Part shown: positions 12,248-23,689 of the stretch, piece by piece | Layout: every line of letters begins with the position of its first letter | How positions within the stretch are numbered: the first letter of the stretch is position 1 | Source of the DNA: Ciona intestinalis | Taxonomy: Eukaryota; Chordata; Ascidiacea; Phlebobranchia; Cionidae | Assembly (NCBI RefSeq): GCF_000224145.3 | Contig: NW_004190352.2 | Span: 66,272 to 130,271 of the forward strand | Direction of reading: 5' to 3' | DNA: 64,000 nucleotides | Position numbers and translations under genes: made by a program | The notes under the pieces: model-generated | The model's input: only the letters and a program-made list of their open reading frames with translations | What the model was told of the DNA's origin: nothing | Database searches by the model: none

Positions 12248-12455
12248 TTGTCAAGTCATACAGATTTTGTCAAGTCACACATAAAACAATCACCCACAAA
12301 GTTACAAACGTGTAACCGAAGATTTGTAAAAGGTGTATGGAACAGAACACTCGAGCTGCAACGTTGCATTGCTGCTGAAATCCCTTCTCATTGCTGCTTA
12401 AATAAAATCGATCTTCGCCCTCGTATTCGAAGACAACGACAATCGTTATAACACC
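12248..12455 (+). repeat. SINE-like tail fragment, diverged
   Basis: Contains AATCACCCACAAAGTTACAA, a GTATGGAACAGAACACTCG block and AAGACAACGACAATCGTTAT, all recognisable blocks of the SINE-like tail with an unrelated insertion (TCGATCTTCGCCCTCGTATT) that belongs to another dispersed motif. Confidence 0.6.
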
Positions 12456-12707
12456 TTTAACACATCTACGAATAATTGGTAAAAATCGTGGCCAATACAG
12501 CTTGTATAGACAAACCGTGATCGAAACTAAATTTAACTCGTTCCAATTTATTCAGTTGTGACTTACTCAACCTCACCCTTCTTATGAAACAACTAAAACC
12601 TTGCACAAACAACTTTGATTAGTACAATCTTTAACCAATGAACATTAAAACTAATTTCCAAATCTCGAAATAACCCATCATAAAACCTATCTATACGGTG
12701 TCCATAA

Positions 12708-12835
12708 ACTGCCTCAGTGGGGTCTAGATGGTAGCACCCTGGGTGTTGGGGTAATAGACCTACATCCCAGGTCTCAGGTGTGCCTCACTGAAGACCTCAT
12801 GGTGAAACCCTGGGTGTTGGGGGTAATGCAGCTAA
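12708..12835 (+). repeat. Repeat of the CCTCAGTGGGGTCTAGATGG family
   Basis: Forward copy: ACTGCCTCAGTGGGGTCTAG, then CACCCTGGGTGTTGGGGTAA, then CATCCCAGGTCTCAGGTGTG. Confidence 0.75.
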
Positions 12836-13174
12836 AACTCTGGCATAAATCTTGGGCCCCTGCCGTTCACACCTAACATGGAACCACTCCAAGTCACTCT
12901 AACCTCACCAAAGCTACCCCACCATTCTGGCTTGGTTTAAATAAATACAATTCCCAATGACGTTTAACTCGATATCTCAATCTAATATTTATAAACATTG
13001 ATTGCTTTACTATTTACATAAACTGACGTTTGAAATTCACTTTGTGTTGTTTGGTTACAGAAACATCTCGAACATTCTAGTTGTCAACTTTTACAAAACG
13101 TTGAACCAACACTAACATATTCAAGCAATGGGCAACTATGGCTTTGATACCAAACGTCCCATGCCGTCCCTGAC

Positions 13175-13370
13175 TATGTAGTAGGGTAGGGGAAGATGGG
13201 ACAGCATTTCATTTTTTAGTCCCTTTTGGTAGTAAACAAAACATTTAAAGAAATATAAAACCATATCCTCACGACTCCCATAGACCGTTGTTAATTGTTT
13301 AAAATCATCAGAATATTTGGATATTATTTTCTAAAGGTGTCCCATCTTCCCCCACCCTACTATATATTGT
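13175..13370 (+). mobile_element. MITE-like palindromic element
   Basis: Full copy: TAGTAGGGTAGGGGAAGATG at the left and AGGTGTCCCATCTTCCCCCA at the right. Confidence 0.85.
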
Positions 13371-15234
13371 GCCTCGCTCATATAAAACCACCACTTGCAT
13401 TTTATCTATAAAACCGCGAATTTCAACTAAAATTAAAACCATCAATATGTAACTAACAACGCCCATGTTACTGGGTCTATACTGTAGGTAGATTCTACCA
13501 TCGTGAAAGAACTCAGTTTCCAGAAATACTTTTCTACGAACTTTCCATAAACAAACCGACCGCCAGCACCACACGCGCTGCAACTCCTATAGACTCTCGA
13601 TAGCACCAAGAAAAAAAAAATTTTTTTAAATATTTTTACAACAATATATTTTTTCTCGTGGTCTCATTGAATTTTTCTCCCAAATACTTTAATATTTCCG
13701 CCAACACAACGCGTCATCCTAATACATCCTATTTAATTTATATCGTGTTGCTGTCAGCCATAATACAGAGACAATTTCCGGAAGAAATGAACCGGATTTA
13801 ATTTATTTTAAAATATTTTAAATTTTCGCAACGAATAAACATTTTAAATTAACTGTTGTTGCTTCCACGTATATTTTAAATCTGAAACGAACGCCTTCGG
13901 CAATTGTTAAATAAACAATATACACTGATTCATTCACTCATTTTATCTATTATTTTATTCTTGAACTCTTTTTCATTGTTTGTCACTCCTTCATTTATTC
14001 ATTAATTCATCAGCTTGTCTATTTTCCATTCGTTTGTTCAGGTGTTGTAATCTTGCCCGAAAATCTTTCACATTCAAATACAATTTTATCTTGCCAATCA
14101 CCCCCCCATCCCCTCCCATACGCACCAACCCCCCCTCCCCTCCCTACCCTATGCTCGCCTCATTACATAAAGTTAAATCTCCTTGCGCGTCGCTTGTGGT
14201 TAAGAAGACAATTCTCGACGATCGATTTTCCAGCAACTTATTCTAATTTGTTCCGGAAAGATTTTATGAAAGGAGTCGTCGTATTCGCGTGGCAGAACAT
14301 GATTGCCACGTTGGGGTAATACATTTAAACCGCTATCTTGAAGAAATAACAGAAACTGAAGAGATAATAATTCTAAACGTTCCAATTACGATGCTGTGCC
14401 AACCAAACCTCTAGTTATCACTCCAAGTTTTCATCAATTATTCATAACGATGTTTCTCCGCGAGTTTACATTAAATTTTCATTGTCCGATTGTAATCTGG
14501 GACGACGCGTGCTGTGTTAGCGAACAGCGCGATTGTTCGGAAATAATTTATTAAACAACATTGGGTAATGTGACGTAACACAAGGAAACAATTACCGCTT
14601 CTCCCTCCAAAGAAAGATTGATTATTCGAACATAATAGAAACCGCGAGACTTGTCTACAGTTGTTTCAAAGTCGGAGTATTGTGTTTGAATTCTATTATT
14701 CCATCCATTGTTGCTTTGCAGTTGATTTATCGCTACTTCGCGTTTCGGTTGTGACGTCACTATACAGATTATTGGGCAACACAAGATCGCTTTTATTTTA
14801 TGACTTTTTATACAAACAAGTTGCATTCATTCAACAAATTCATTTATTCATAACCTTTATATTGAAAGCTTATAAACGAAAACCGATCCCTTTAATCGAC
14901 AGCCGAAACATAACACGGTGTCTCATGTTATAGAAATACAACGCAGGTAATGAATTATACAAACACCTTGAGGTTATATTAGGTGGTGGTGAAATAATTC
15001 ATGTCGTTTCAACGAATTTGAGACGAAACCTAAAATAATATTTATTCTTTGATCTAACTGAGAATATATATAGTTTCTAGTCTTGTTACATCATAAGTTT
15101 TGTTTAAACGAAATTTGTATTTTTATAAAAGAGCGTTGTTAAGTGTTAAAAACTCGATTGGAAAATACGGGACAATATGAGCTGGTATCCCATCTTACCC
15201 CACAGAACCATGCTACCCGACGCTAGTATAGAGG

Positions 15235-15426
15235 TATACCCACCACGTGTGGCTTGCTGGTCGGCGAACGATCGACATTAATAGGGAATAAACCATCAAC
15301 ATGATCCCCGCTATATTAGGTTCGGTTGCGAAACTAATCAAGGTTCCAATGCAAAACAAACATGACGTTGCAATATTTGAACGGAAGTTACGTGGACAAG
15401 GATGACGAAGCAAAATTACCAAACCC
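15235..15426 (-). CDS. Possible exon of a multi-pass membrane protein
   Basis: An open segment bounded by a plausible acceptor (ATGATTCAG at about 15427) and donor (GTATAC or GTGGGT near 15236-15240). It encodes hydrophobic stretches separated by short polar turns, including NIATSCLFCIGTLISFA and IAGIMLMVYSLLMSIVRR, which look like two membrane helices. Flanking exons were not found and the family is not recognised. It could also be a chance open frame. Confidence 0.25.
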
Positions 15427-15984
15427 TGAATCATGATAAACAACCCCAGGTGTGACGTAATAATAGCATTTACCGTGACACGCTTCGCGGTGAAGGCGCT
15501 TATTAAAGATTATTAAATTGAAAAATGGTTTTGTTATAAACGTCGCGAAACGACAAATTTTTGGATCACTTAATGACAAAATATAAAAATGATGGAGAAT
15601 AGGTTTATGTGGGAAAAGCGAATTAAATATTCCATTTTTTTGGTCCTGTGTTATAATGAGTGTTGTTGCTCTGCCACACAATGTAAAAATAGTTGCATTC
15701 ATCCATAAATACGTCACGAGACTACATACGTCATTATATGACGCAATATATAGAAATAACGTAATGTAAAGAATGAGGTTTATATTTTAAACATACAAAA
15801 CAAGCGAAATTTATATTTGGGGCTTTGTGTTCAACTTGACATATGGTTTATAATGTTGAATGAACGTACTGTTTCATGATTGAAACCAAATATCTGTAAA
15901 ATTTAACTTCCAAATATCTTGCAAAGTATCTTGAACATATATAGAAAAACTTTCTCAAAGAGAATAGAAAGTACAATATATATA

Positions 15985-16195
15985 TATAGTAGGATGGGGG
16001 AAGATGGGACACCTTTTCATTCTATTTTCTCGTACATTTTGGTAGTAAACAAAGAACATTCAAAGAATTATAAAACCTTGTCCTCGCGACTTTCATAGAC
16101 CGTTGTTAATTGTTTAAAACACGATCAGGATATTTATATATTTTGTGCAAAAGGTGTCCCATCCTCCCCCACCCCACTATATTATACTTTCTATA
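15985..16195 (+). mobile_element. MITE-like palindromic element
   Basis: One of the cleanest copies: left end GTAGGATGGGGGAAGATGGG, right end AAGGTGTCCCATCCTCCCCC, flanked on both sides by TATATA-rich sequence that may include the target-site duplication. Confidence 0.9.
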
Positions 16196-16924
16196 CTATA
16201 TATATAGTTAGTGGTATACAGTTGTGTGGGAGAAATAGGAGTTAAATTCCAACGATATTTGGTCAGTTACGGGCCAACTGTCGCCTACATCTTAGATTCC
16301 CTGGCATGACTAGCCGTAAAAATAGTTGATTTATTGAGATATGGTCTTATAACATCTGGTTTGTTGAAACCAAATAACGCCGTATGTCATATTTTACAAA
16401 CCATATAGAATCTAAACAAACAATATTCAAGAAGCGACGATTTAAGTTTATTTACATAAGTGATATCACCCATTTACCGGCTGCCATTAAAGTCCATCAT
16501 ATATAATCTAAAACTGTTTATAAAATACTGAATTATCTTATATTGATTTTACTGGAATGCGTGTGTTTATGACGACATATAGGGTCTTTCATGACGTAAC
16601 AGCTTCGATTATTGGTAAACAAAGTCAAGAGTTAGGAGAAATCTTTTGTGACCATGGATATTTTAATGTTTGAAATATAATGTTTAAATTGCTATTGTAG
16701 CAAAAAATATACGAATTTTTATCAATATACTGTAGAGGTAGCATTGTACATCAAGTCAAATCGTAGTTTTAATGATTTAAAGTCTAACTTTTTAGTTGTT
16801 TTGTCTTTTGTATAAAATATGAAGTTTGTGAAGCTTATAAAATGAGCAGAAATTCAAATATTTTGCAAAATTCAACCAAGTTAAATGGTGACCCAGGGTT
16901 GAGAAGCATTGGTGTAATAAATAC

Positions 16925-17125
16925 ATATAGTAGGGTGGGGAAGATGGGATACATTTTTATTCTATTTCTCGTCTCATTAGGTAGTAAACAAAAATCATTT
17001 AAAAAAATTATGAAACCGTATCCTCACGACTCCCATAGACCGTTGTTAATTGTTAAAAACACGATTAGGATATTTATATATTATGTACAAAAGGTGTCAC
17101 GTCTTCCCCCACCTCACTATATACC
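16925..17125 (+). mobile_element. MITE-like palindromic element
   Basis: Full copy ending about 15 bases before the stop codon of the minus-strand gene at 17140, so that gene's 3' untranslated region probably runs into the element. A related shorter piece lies in its intron at about 17500-17660. Confidence 0.85.
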
Positions 17126-17139
17126 CCATGTTGGGCCCC

Positions 17140-19358
17140 TCATATAATATGCACAGATATATCAACCCAACGAACCTTGAACGCATAATCCGGCCCATCA
17201 GAAATCAAACATAAATCGTTCGAATCAATCGACGTTTCCTGCATTTGAACACCTCTGCCTTTGTTACCGTTTTCTAAGAAAACATTGTTTTTCAATTATT
17301 GTTATCATATTTTGAACTATAGTGTAGTAACATACCATAATATATCGAATACGGTAGCATAAATTGAAATAATTAAATCAACGGCAATTAGCAGAAAAAC
17401 CACAGTCGTTAAAATGGGCCATTGCTGGTCTAAACTACTTGAGCAAAACGTGGCTTTTCAACCCAACCGTAATTACCAGCCGAATATGCATGCATAAAGT
17501 CGATTGGGGTAAGATGGTCCATGTTTTCTTTTATCGTCCCATTTGGTAATAAACAAAGTACATTTACAAAATTAACGTTTCCTTTAGACTCTAAAATAGC
17601 ATTGTTAAAAACATGATCGTGGTATATGGGATACTCTGTGGTTACTGTATCTCCCTTCAATTTCATTTTATTTATTCTGCTTTCTACTATTAAGACCTTG
17701 CTGCATGACTATGTACAGATAACTGGCTCACGTTGACCACCTACCACCCAAGGGTTTAATGTGACAACGTCTGCTATAGAGCTTTTATAAGTGTCGGTAA
17801 AACAATAAGCCAGCTGTATCACATTACATTGTCATTGAATAGAACGTTGTATGAACGGCGATTAATTAACTACGGAGACGAGGTGGAACACTCGTGTTGG
17901 TATATCTAGGGTTCGCCCGCCACGTGAATATAAATTCGTAAAATAAACGAATGAGAGAGTATTAGTGATCACCGGGTTGGAGCAATTGTCGTTAAATGTC
18001 TTGCCCAAGAACACATACGCCCATATTGGTAGCAGCGTCGAGCCTCGAACCCATGACCTCATGAGTAAAAGGAGGTGCGCTAACCAACTGTGTCACTTCA
18101 TTCATTAAACCAGGAACTAAAAAACGCGCAATCTATTTTCCCAATACAATCGACCAATTGTAGCAATTGCCGTACAATGTTTTGCACAATAAGAATACAA
18201 ACAATTCACTCATCCAATAAATACATAAAACAATGCAGTTATAATTCACCCATTAAACAAAAATAACATAAACTTTAATGTTTGCAGCTTGTATTTACCT
18301 GCCCAGCCCAAACATGCAGCGCACGTACATTGCTTGTCATGTTTCAACCGCTCAAGGTCGGGAAAGGAATATTTGGAAGGTCTAGGCGACGACTTCGAAA
18401 TTCTCCCAAGACTCGGTGAATTCTGCTGTGATTGGCGTTTCGTCACCCGCACTACGTCACGAACAGCCTGCGGTGGGAAGAGTTTTAGTTTAGTAACATT
18501 TTATTCAAAATCTGGAATCCATTCTAATGTTTTCGTCCCCGATTTTGACTCACACCGGTTCATGATGAATTATAAATGACGTCGCTACAACTTCGTAACA
18601 ACTTTGAATAAGCATTTCCCATTTTATATGAGCGAGGTCTTCAGTGAGACACACCTGAGACCTGGGATGTAGGTCTATCACCCCAACACCCAGGGTGCTA
18701 CCATCTAGACCCCACTGAGGCAGTTTATATACACTCAATAATAGAGATTCTATTTAATAAAGGTTGGGTTTTCAGTGAGGCGTAGAAAATATGCAACGAT
18801 AAAAAAAACATGGACCATTTCCCAAACTACTACAGTTGAATTTCTACGCCAAAACGCGTATAAACTTGGGATTTAAATTTTTCATTCAAATAGGCTCGAA
18901 TTGGTCCATTACCCAACATTAAGCTTGGTAAGGTTGCTATTAACATAAGGTATTACCCAACCATGCGAGGATAAATAAGTTACATACGTGGTAACTCGTA
19001 AGCGGGCACGAGGTGTACGAAACAGAACACCCGTGTTATAACGACTGTCGTTACCCAACCATGCGAGGATAAATAAGTTACATACATGGTAACTCGTAAG
19101 CGGGCATGAGGTGTATGAAACAGAACACCCGTGTTATAATGACTGTCGTTGTCACGCCATGCGAGGATAAACAAGGCCACCACCCACCCTGAATATCCTT
19201 GTGCCACTACTTCTACGAGCAGTTGGCGTTCCATCCGAAGGCACAACAAATATGTCAGGTTTCATAAGTGACGCGCTTTCCTCGGTGACTGTTTGGTTGA
19301 TCGAACTTTGAGAAAACTCGGTCAGTTTCACTCGGTTAGGTTCCCCCTTGTCACACAT
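17140..19358 (-). CDS. Unrecognised three-exon gene, 157 residues
   Basis: Exons 19358-19188, 18467-18299 and 17273-17140 join in phase (0, then 1) into 158 codons including TGA. Acceptors and donors are good GT-AG sites. The proposed ATG lies 13 bases behind an acceptor (TTGATCAATATAG) with a T-rich tract, so the mRNA may be trans-spliced; an additional upstream exon is the alternative. The protein is hydrophilic and serine/arginine-rich in the middle (SPSLGRISKSSPRPSKYSF), then has a small cysteine cluster (CTCAACLGWA), and ends with an SVHII C-terminus. I do not recognise the family and assign no function. The first intron contains SINE-like pieces and the second a MITE-like piece. Confidence 0.55.
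17875..18110 (-). repeat. SINE-like element, head part
   Basis: Reverse copy: GTGATCACCGGGTTGGAGCA, TCTTGCCCAAGAACACATAC, GGTAGCAGCGTCGAGCCTCG and then a tRNA-like end (GCGCTAACCAACTGTGTCAC). Confidence 0.75.
18630..18790 (-). repeat. Repeat of the CCTCAGTGGGGTCTAGATGG family
   Basis: Reverse copy with ACACCTGAGACCTGGGATGT and CATCTAGACCCCACTGAGGC, inside the intron of the unrecognised gene. Confidence 0.75.
18955..19172 (+). repeat. Tandem dimer of the SINE-like tail
   Basis: Two successive units of about 100 bases, each containing ATGCGAGGATAAATAAGTTA, GTGGTAACTCGTAAGCGGGC-like sequence and ACAGAACACCCGTGTTATAA. The second ends just before the exon at 19188-19358. Confidence 0.85.
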
Positions 19359-19683
19359 ATCTACTACCAACCTATATTGATCAAGGAAAAAATAAAGAAA
19401 ACATAACATAAGTAGCTATCTCCTCGACTACGATAGTAAGGAATCAAATCATATAACTGTTTTTTGTCTGCTAAGTGAAGCGACCAAGCTTCTTTCTTCC
19501 AGCTAAATGCGTTTAACTCAAAGCATGTGTTTGTCGCTATATCCTGTCCTACTGTTTCAACTATTCTTCAATCTTCGCTACCATAATCTGTATAAACCGT
19601 AATAAGATTAAAACAACAAAGCGGAAGAATTACCAACAAACAACAACCATTAAACCCACCACGTTAAACTACCCAAGAAAACA

Positions 19684-19935
19684 ATGGCCACAACAAACGG
19701 TGGCGACCAACTTGTGTTTTACTTCGAGGCTAGAAGCGTAAAGAACGCGGCAAACACAATCCTCGCTTGGCTGGAACCGACGTTTCTCGTTCCGCCGTTG
19801 AAACCTTGGTTTGTGCTTAAGGTAGGAATGCCTTGGAACGTTGTGTTGACATACGATAAGTCGTTTAAAATGCAATATTACACTGTGTTGATATATATAG
19901 CAGGTTGGGGCAAGATGGAACACGTCTTCAATTAG
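19684..19935 (+). CDS. Possible first exon or short gene, end inside a MITE
   Basis: An ATG in a good context (AAAACAATGG) opens a frame with protein-like composition; residues 8-25 include DQLVFYFEARSVKN and LAWLEP. The last residues are coded by a MITE (19900-20080). The frame may instead be an exon ending at the GTAGGA donor at about 19822. No following exon is visible before 22 kb. The family is not recognised. Confidence 0.3.
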   Translation: MATTNGGDQLVFYFEARSVKNAANTILAWLEPTFLVPPLKPWFVLKVGMPWNVVLTYDKSFKMQYYTVLIYIAGWGKMEHVFN

Positions 19936-20080
19936 TTTTATCGTCCCAAACAAAGACTATTTACAGAACGATGCTTGCGACTCCAAAGAAGAGCGTTGTT
20001 AATTGTTAAAACACGATCGCGAAATATTGGATATTATGTTCTAATGGTATCCTATCTTGCCCCACAGTAATATATACAAA
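19900..20080 (+). mobile_element. MITE-like palindromic element
   Basis: Copy with left end AGGTTGGGGCAAGATGGAAC, shortened core and right end GGTATCCTATCTTGCCCCAC. Confidence 0.8.
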
Positions 20081-22350
20081 TGTTAATATAAAGATATAAC
20101 TCCCCGCCCCAGGATACAGCATGGCATGTAATCTGAGCCAATTTAAACTTAATAAGCTTACACCTTTTGTCACATACTGTGTGTCTCATGTTTTACTTTA
20201 TTGAAAACAAACGTCATATAACCTCCCTGGCTTCAACTACTGCTTTTATATTGAACGTCTTGAACTTATTTCAGTGAATTCAGATGGAAATAAACTAAAC
20301 AATCCAGACAGCAGACTTCTTTTTCCCTGGACTTCCTTTCCAAATTAAATTCCTTTATTTATATTGACTGTCTGTCTGTTTGGATCCCACTGCATTTCAT
20401 TCATTTCCTTCCTACAGCATTGTACCGGCCGTTGTACAACTGCCCGCTTTCATACGAACTCGATCAGATATAAATTTAATTTTCGCTTTGACTGTGCGAT
20501 TATGACGTCATAGCCGGTTAATTTATGACAGCGCCGCGTCGTAATCTCACAATCGCTGGTCTATTCCTAAACAAACGTTAATTACCTCACGTGCGTCGGC
20601 GGTTAGGCATGAATATTTATATTGTACAGTTGGTTTTGCAGCCACGCTTTTATCCGACACTTTTACTCAAATAGTTTTCACTCATAAATTGTTTCAACGA
20701 CTGTCGTTTTATTAATTCTTTTCTCTTCGTTGTTTTAACTGACTTGATCTTCGCTACTTTATTCGAAGAGATAAACAACTATCATGGCATGTTCCACTCA
20801 CCAACCAAACCCACCCAACCACCTTCCCGCAGCCACACCAAGTTATAATGAAGCGTGGCAACAACTCATAACAATTTATCCTCTCATCCCCCAAGCCATA
20901 TCATTACTCAGCATATATGACCTTATCTAATCTTTCCCTTTCAAGCGTCGCAAAATAAACATGAATTTGAAAGCAACAAAACCGAAGCGTCCAAACAACC
21001 CCAGCAACCACCCTACACAGAAATTTTACGCATGCAAAATACTCCCATATCCAATCTCGATGACCGATCTATTTTCTTAAAGTTTCCATAATAAACAAAC
21101 TATAACGACAACAAAACATTGAAACAACTTTTTCACACAAACTCGTTGCAAGATTTATCGACGTGATAACTTCCTATTAAAATTCAATTTACTCTATGCT
21201 GTTTCCTTTAAGTGTCGTAAAATAAACATATATAATACAATGGTGGTAGCAATGTACCATCTTACCCTACGTTAGTAAATTCAAACCCACCAACCATTTG
21301 AGACAACTTTAAACAACTCGTTACCCAGCACCCGCGTAAAATATCAGTTTATAAACGAAACAAGTTACTGAATTATTTATTTACATAAAGTTTTGTAGAA
21401 TCAACATTAAAGCAACAAAACAACGAATATGAACAACACATTCTACACACTACACCTACAAAACAGCTTAAACCTAAAAAAACTTTGGTTCAGTAGCTTT
21501 CTACCTTTCCAATCAAGCTTTGCAAAGTAAACATAGTTTTAAAGCAACCAGGTTATTTTAGCTAACACATGCTATACGGCAACACTCGTGCAAAATACCC
21601 AGATATTACATTTTTTTCGGCGGGGAACGGGGGTTTTCCCCGCCCACATATCACCGGCAATTGTTTGTTGTGTGTAAATAAAGTAGTGATTGACTACCAT
21701 GCGCACGGCACCGATCATTAAGAACACGTCGGCGTTTGGGGTCAATTAAAAATAATGTTAAAAACAAGTTTTTTTTTAATTAGCAGCCGCGCTTTTTTGA
21801 CTCTCTTCTGTATTTTATTCCCGTATCGTGTTTTAATGACAGTCGTTTGCTGCTAATTTTCTTCTTTTTCTCTTTGTTGTTTTAATTTATCTGATCTTCG
21901 CTTTTGTATTTGAAGAAACACACAATGTACGTAACAGCACAGAAATACACGCACGTAGTTCCACAATCATAGTTACACTATAACAAAGCAACACAAATGA
22001 TGCAATTCAACGACTTATTTGAACTTTTAATATTTCCGCAACGAACCCCTGACTTTCATAAACGCGTGGCGACCTTTAGTGGCCATGCTTTGTAAATATT
22101 TCCGACCATGCAAGTCGCTCGTGAGGGGGGGCCAAAAAATTTTTTCAAAGGGGGTTTGGGGGGGGGGGGGGGGGAAAATGTAACTTTATATTCCCACGTG
22201 TGACATGGAGAGGAAACGAAAGTCGTTGTGACACGGGTAATAATAAGCCTCGAACCTGGTATCCACTGGTTAAGATATAAGAACTAGAAACGCTTGTATT
22301 TGCTTTTTTAATGTTTCCATGATCAAAGTTTACCACATAATAACTAATAC
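20081..22350. other. Intergenic, no gene seen
   Basis: AT-rich sequence with scattered TTTCAAGCGTCGCAAAATAA-like blocks (about 20940, 21210 and 21520) and two copies of a motif family that reads TTCTTTTCTCTTCGTTGTTT followed by TGATCTTCGCT (about 20720 and 21870). A poly-G run lies at about 22151-22174. No exon is supported. Confidence 0.55.
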
Positions 22351-22490
22351 CGGCGCCGTGGCATAGGTAATGGGTTCAGGGCTCGTCGCTGCTACCATTG
22401 TGGGCGTATGTGTCATGGTAACTCGTAAGCTGGCACAAGGTGTTAAACCCATGTTATAACGACTGTCGTTTTAGAGGATATTACATTCAT
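22350..22490 (+). repeat. SINE-like element with tRNA-like head
   Basis: Starts CGGCGCCGTGGCATAGGTAA, keeps GGGTTCAGGGCTCGTCGCTG (B-box-like) and GCTACCATTGTGGGCGTATG, lacks the middle, and ends in the tail block. Another, tail-rich copy is at about 22880-23060, within the RNF7 intron. Confidence 0.75.
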
Positions 22491-22633
22491 TCAATAAAGA
22501 AGATGATTTATTCACAAATAATAACAAACATATTATAATAACATTCCATAAAACAAGTGATTGTTAGCAAGACAATACTTATTGTTTCATCATAATGCAT
22601 TCAACACAGTGATAATAACAGATGACATGTAGG

Positions 22634-23286
22634 TCACTTTCCCGTGCCCTGGATCACCCATGCTTTCTGGCACAATGGACACCTGTTGTTTTGTTCCACC
22701 CATAAAGCCATGCAGCAATTATGGAATGAATGATTGCATTCGCCCCAAACTACAACGCATTCGTCTTGTTTGTTATCCGCTTGGCAACGTAAACAAGCAT
22801 CTGTGGAATAAACATGGTTAGAAGGTGTGGATGTATTTTGAATATTTTTTTGGGTAAAGATACTTTCAATTGATCCAACCCAGTCATTAATCGATTGTCT
22901 AAATTGTCACCCATACATAAAAACAATCACCCATAAAGTTGCATACGTGGTGTCGTATAAGCTGGCACGAGGTGTATGTTGCTGCTCCCGTGTGAGGATA
23001 AATAAGTTACCCTCAATAACTACACTCTAAGTTACACTCATGGCAACTCATAAGGTGGCACGAGAACAACCGAACATAACACAGAAATTAGGCTTGCAAA
23101 ATAAAACACATGTCAGATGTTCCCCTATAAACCAACACCCCCAAACTCACCCATAACTTGCACTCGACATATAGCGCACGTATCGCACTCCACATCCCAG
23201 TTCCACACCGCCACTGCATTCCATTTCTTCAATGTAAACAACTGTGTGGGTTTCTCGTGTGCATTATCGCTGGCATCGTCAGCCAT
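22634..23286 (-). CDS. RNF7: RING-box protein 2 (cullin-RING ligase subunit)
   Basis: RBX2/SAG, the small RING-H2 subunit that docks on a cullin (mainly CUL5) and recruits the E2, in nucleus and cytosol. Two exons, 23286-23151 and 22800-22634, give 100 residues, close to the usual family size. Residues 16-30 ([15 protein letters not shown]) are the cullin-binding strand. Residues 32-42 ([11 protein letters not shown]) distinguish it from RBX1. The RING-H2 ligands follow in exon 2 ([23 protein letters not shown]). The protein ends at WVIQGTGK. The ATG lies 9 bases behind a 3' splice acceptor (CAAATTCCAG), consistent with spliced-leader trans-splicing. It is on the same strand as B3GLCT, about 400 bases downstream of it; whether they are co-transcribed is not shown. 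Confidence 0.96.
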
Positions 23287-23689
23287 ATCTTAACCTGGAA
23301 TTTGAACAAGCAAGTATTATAATTCATACGAACCACCCGTTTGACATAGAAAGCAAATACTATGGTATAATCTGTGGAAACTGCAATAACACCAACAAAT
23401 TCAAGCATGAAATAACAAACACATATCTGATATGCTTTCGAAGCCTGTAAGCAATGAAAAAATACAAAGATTTTGACTTAAGAACACTGAACTGCAAACT
23501 ATAATACAATTTAATCTAACAGGTTACTTGTACTAAAGGGTGTAACTTAATTTCAACAGAAAAGCTTCAATAAAACTGCATTAAAGTCGAAAATTTAATT
23601 TCAAATATGATTGCCAAATTTCCGCAAATGCACAATGTTTAGAAAAAATGCAAAAATTGAACTTTTGATATCATTTTACTGCAAATAAT

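Larger units (their letters stand above)
10442..17139. other. Intergenic region rich in repeats, few coding signals
   Basis: Between the inferred TRPA1 start and the next gene I find several MITE copies (10862-11050, 13175-13370, 15985-16195, 16925-17125, plus fragments near 11505-11612 and 15115-15210), SINE or related fragments at 12248-12455 and 12708-12835, many A/T-rich runs and three TGACGTCA octamers between 11.2 and 11.5 kb. Protein-like segments on the minus strand at 11968-12174, 13440-13580, 14590-14760 and 15235-15426 could be exons of one or more unrecognised genes. I could not join them by splice phase. Confidence 0.6.
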
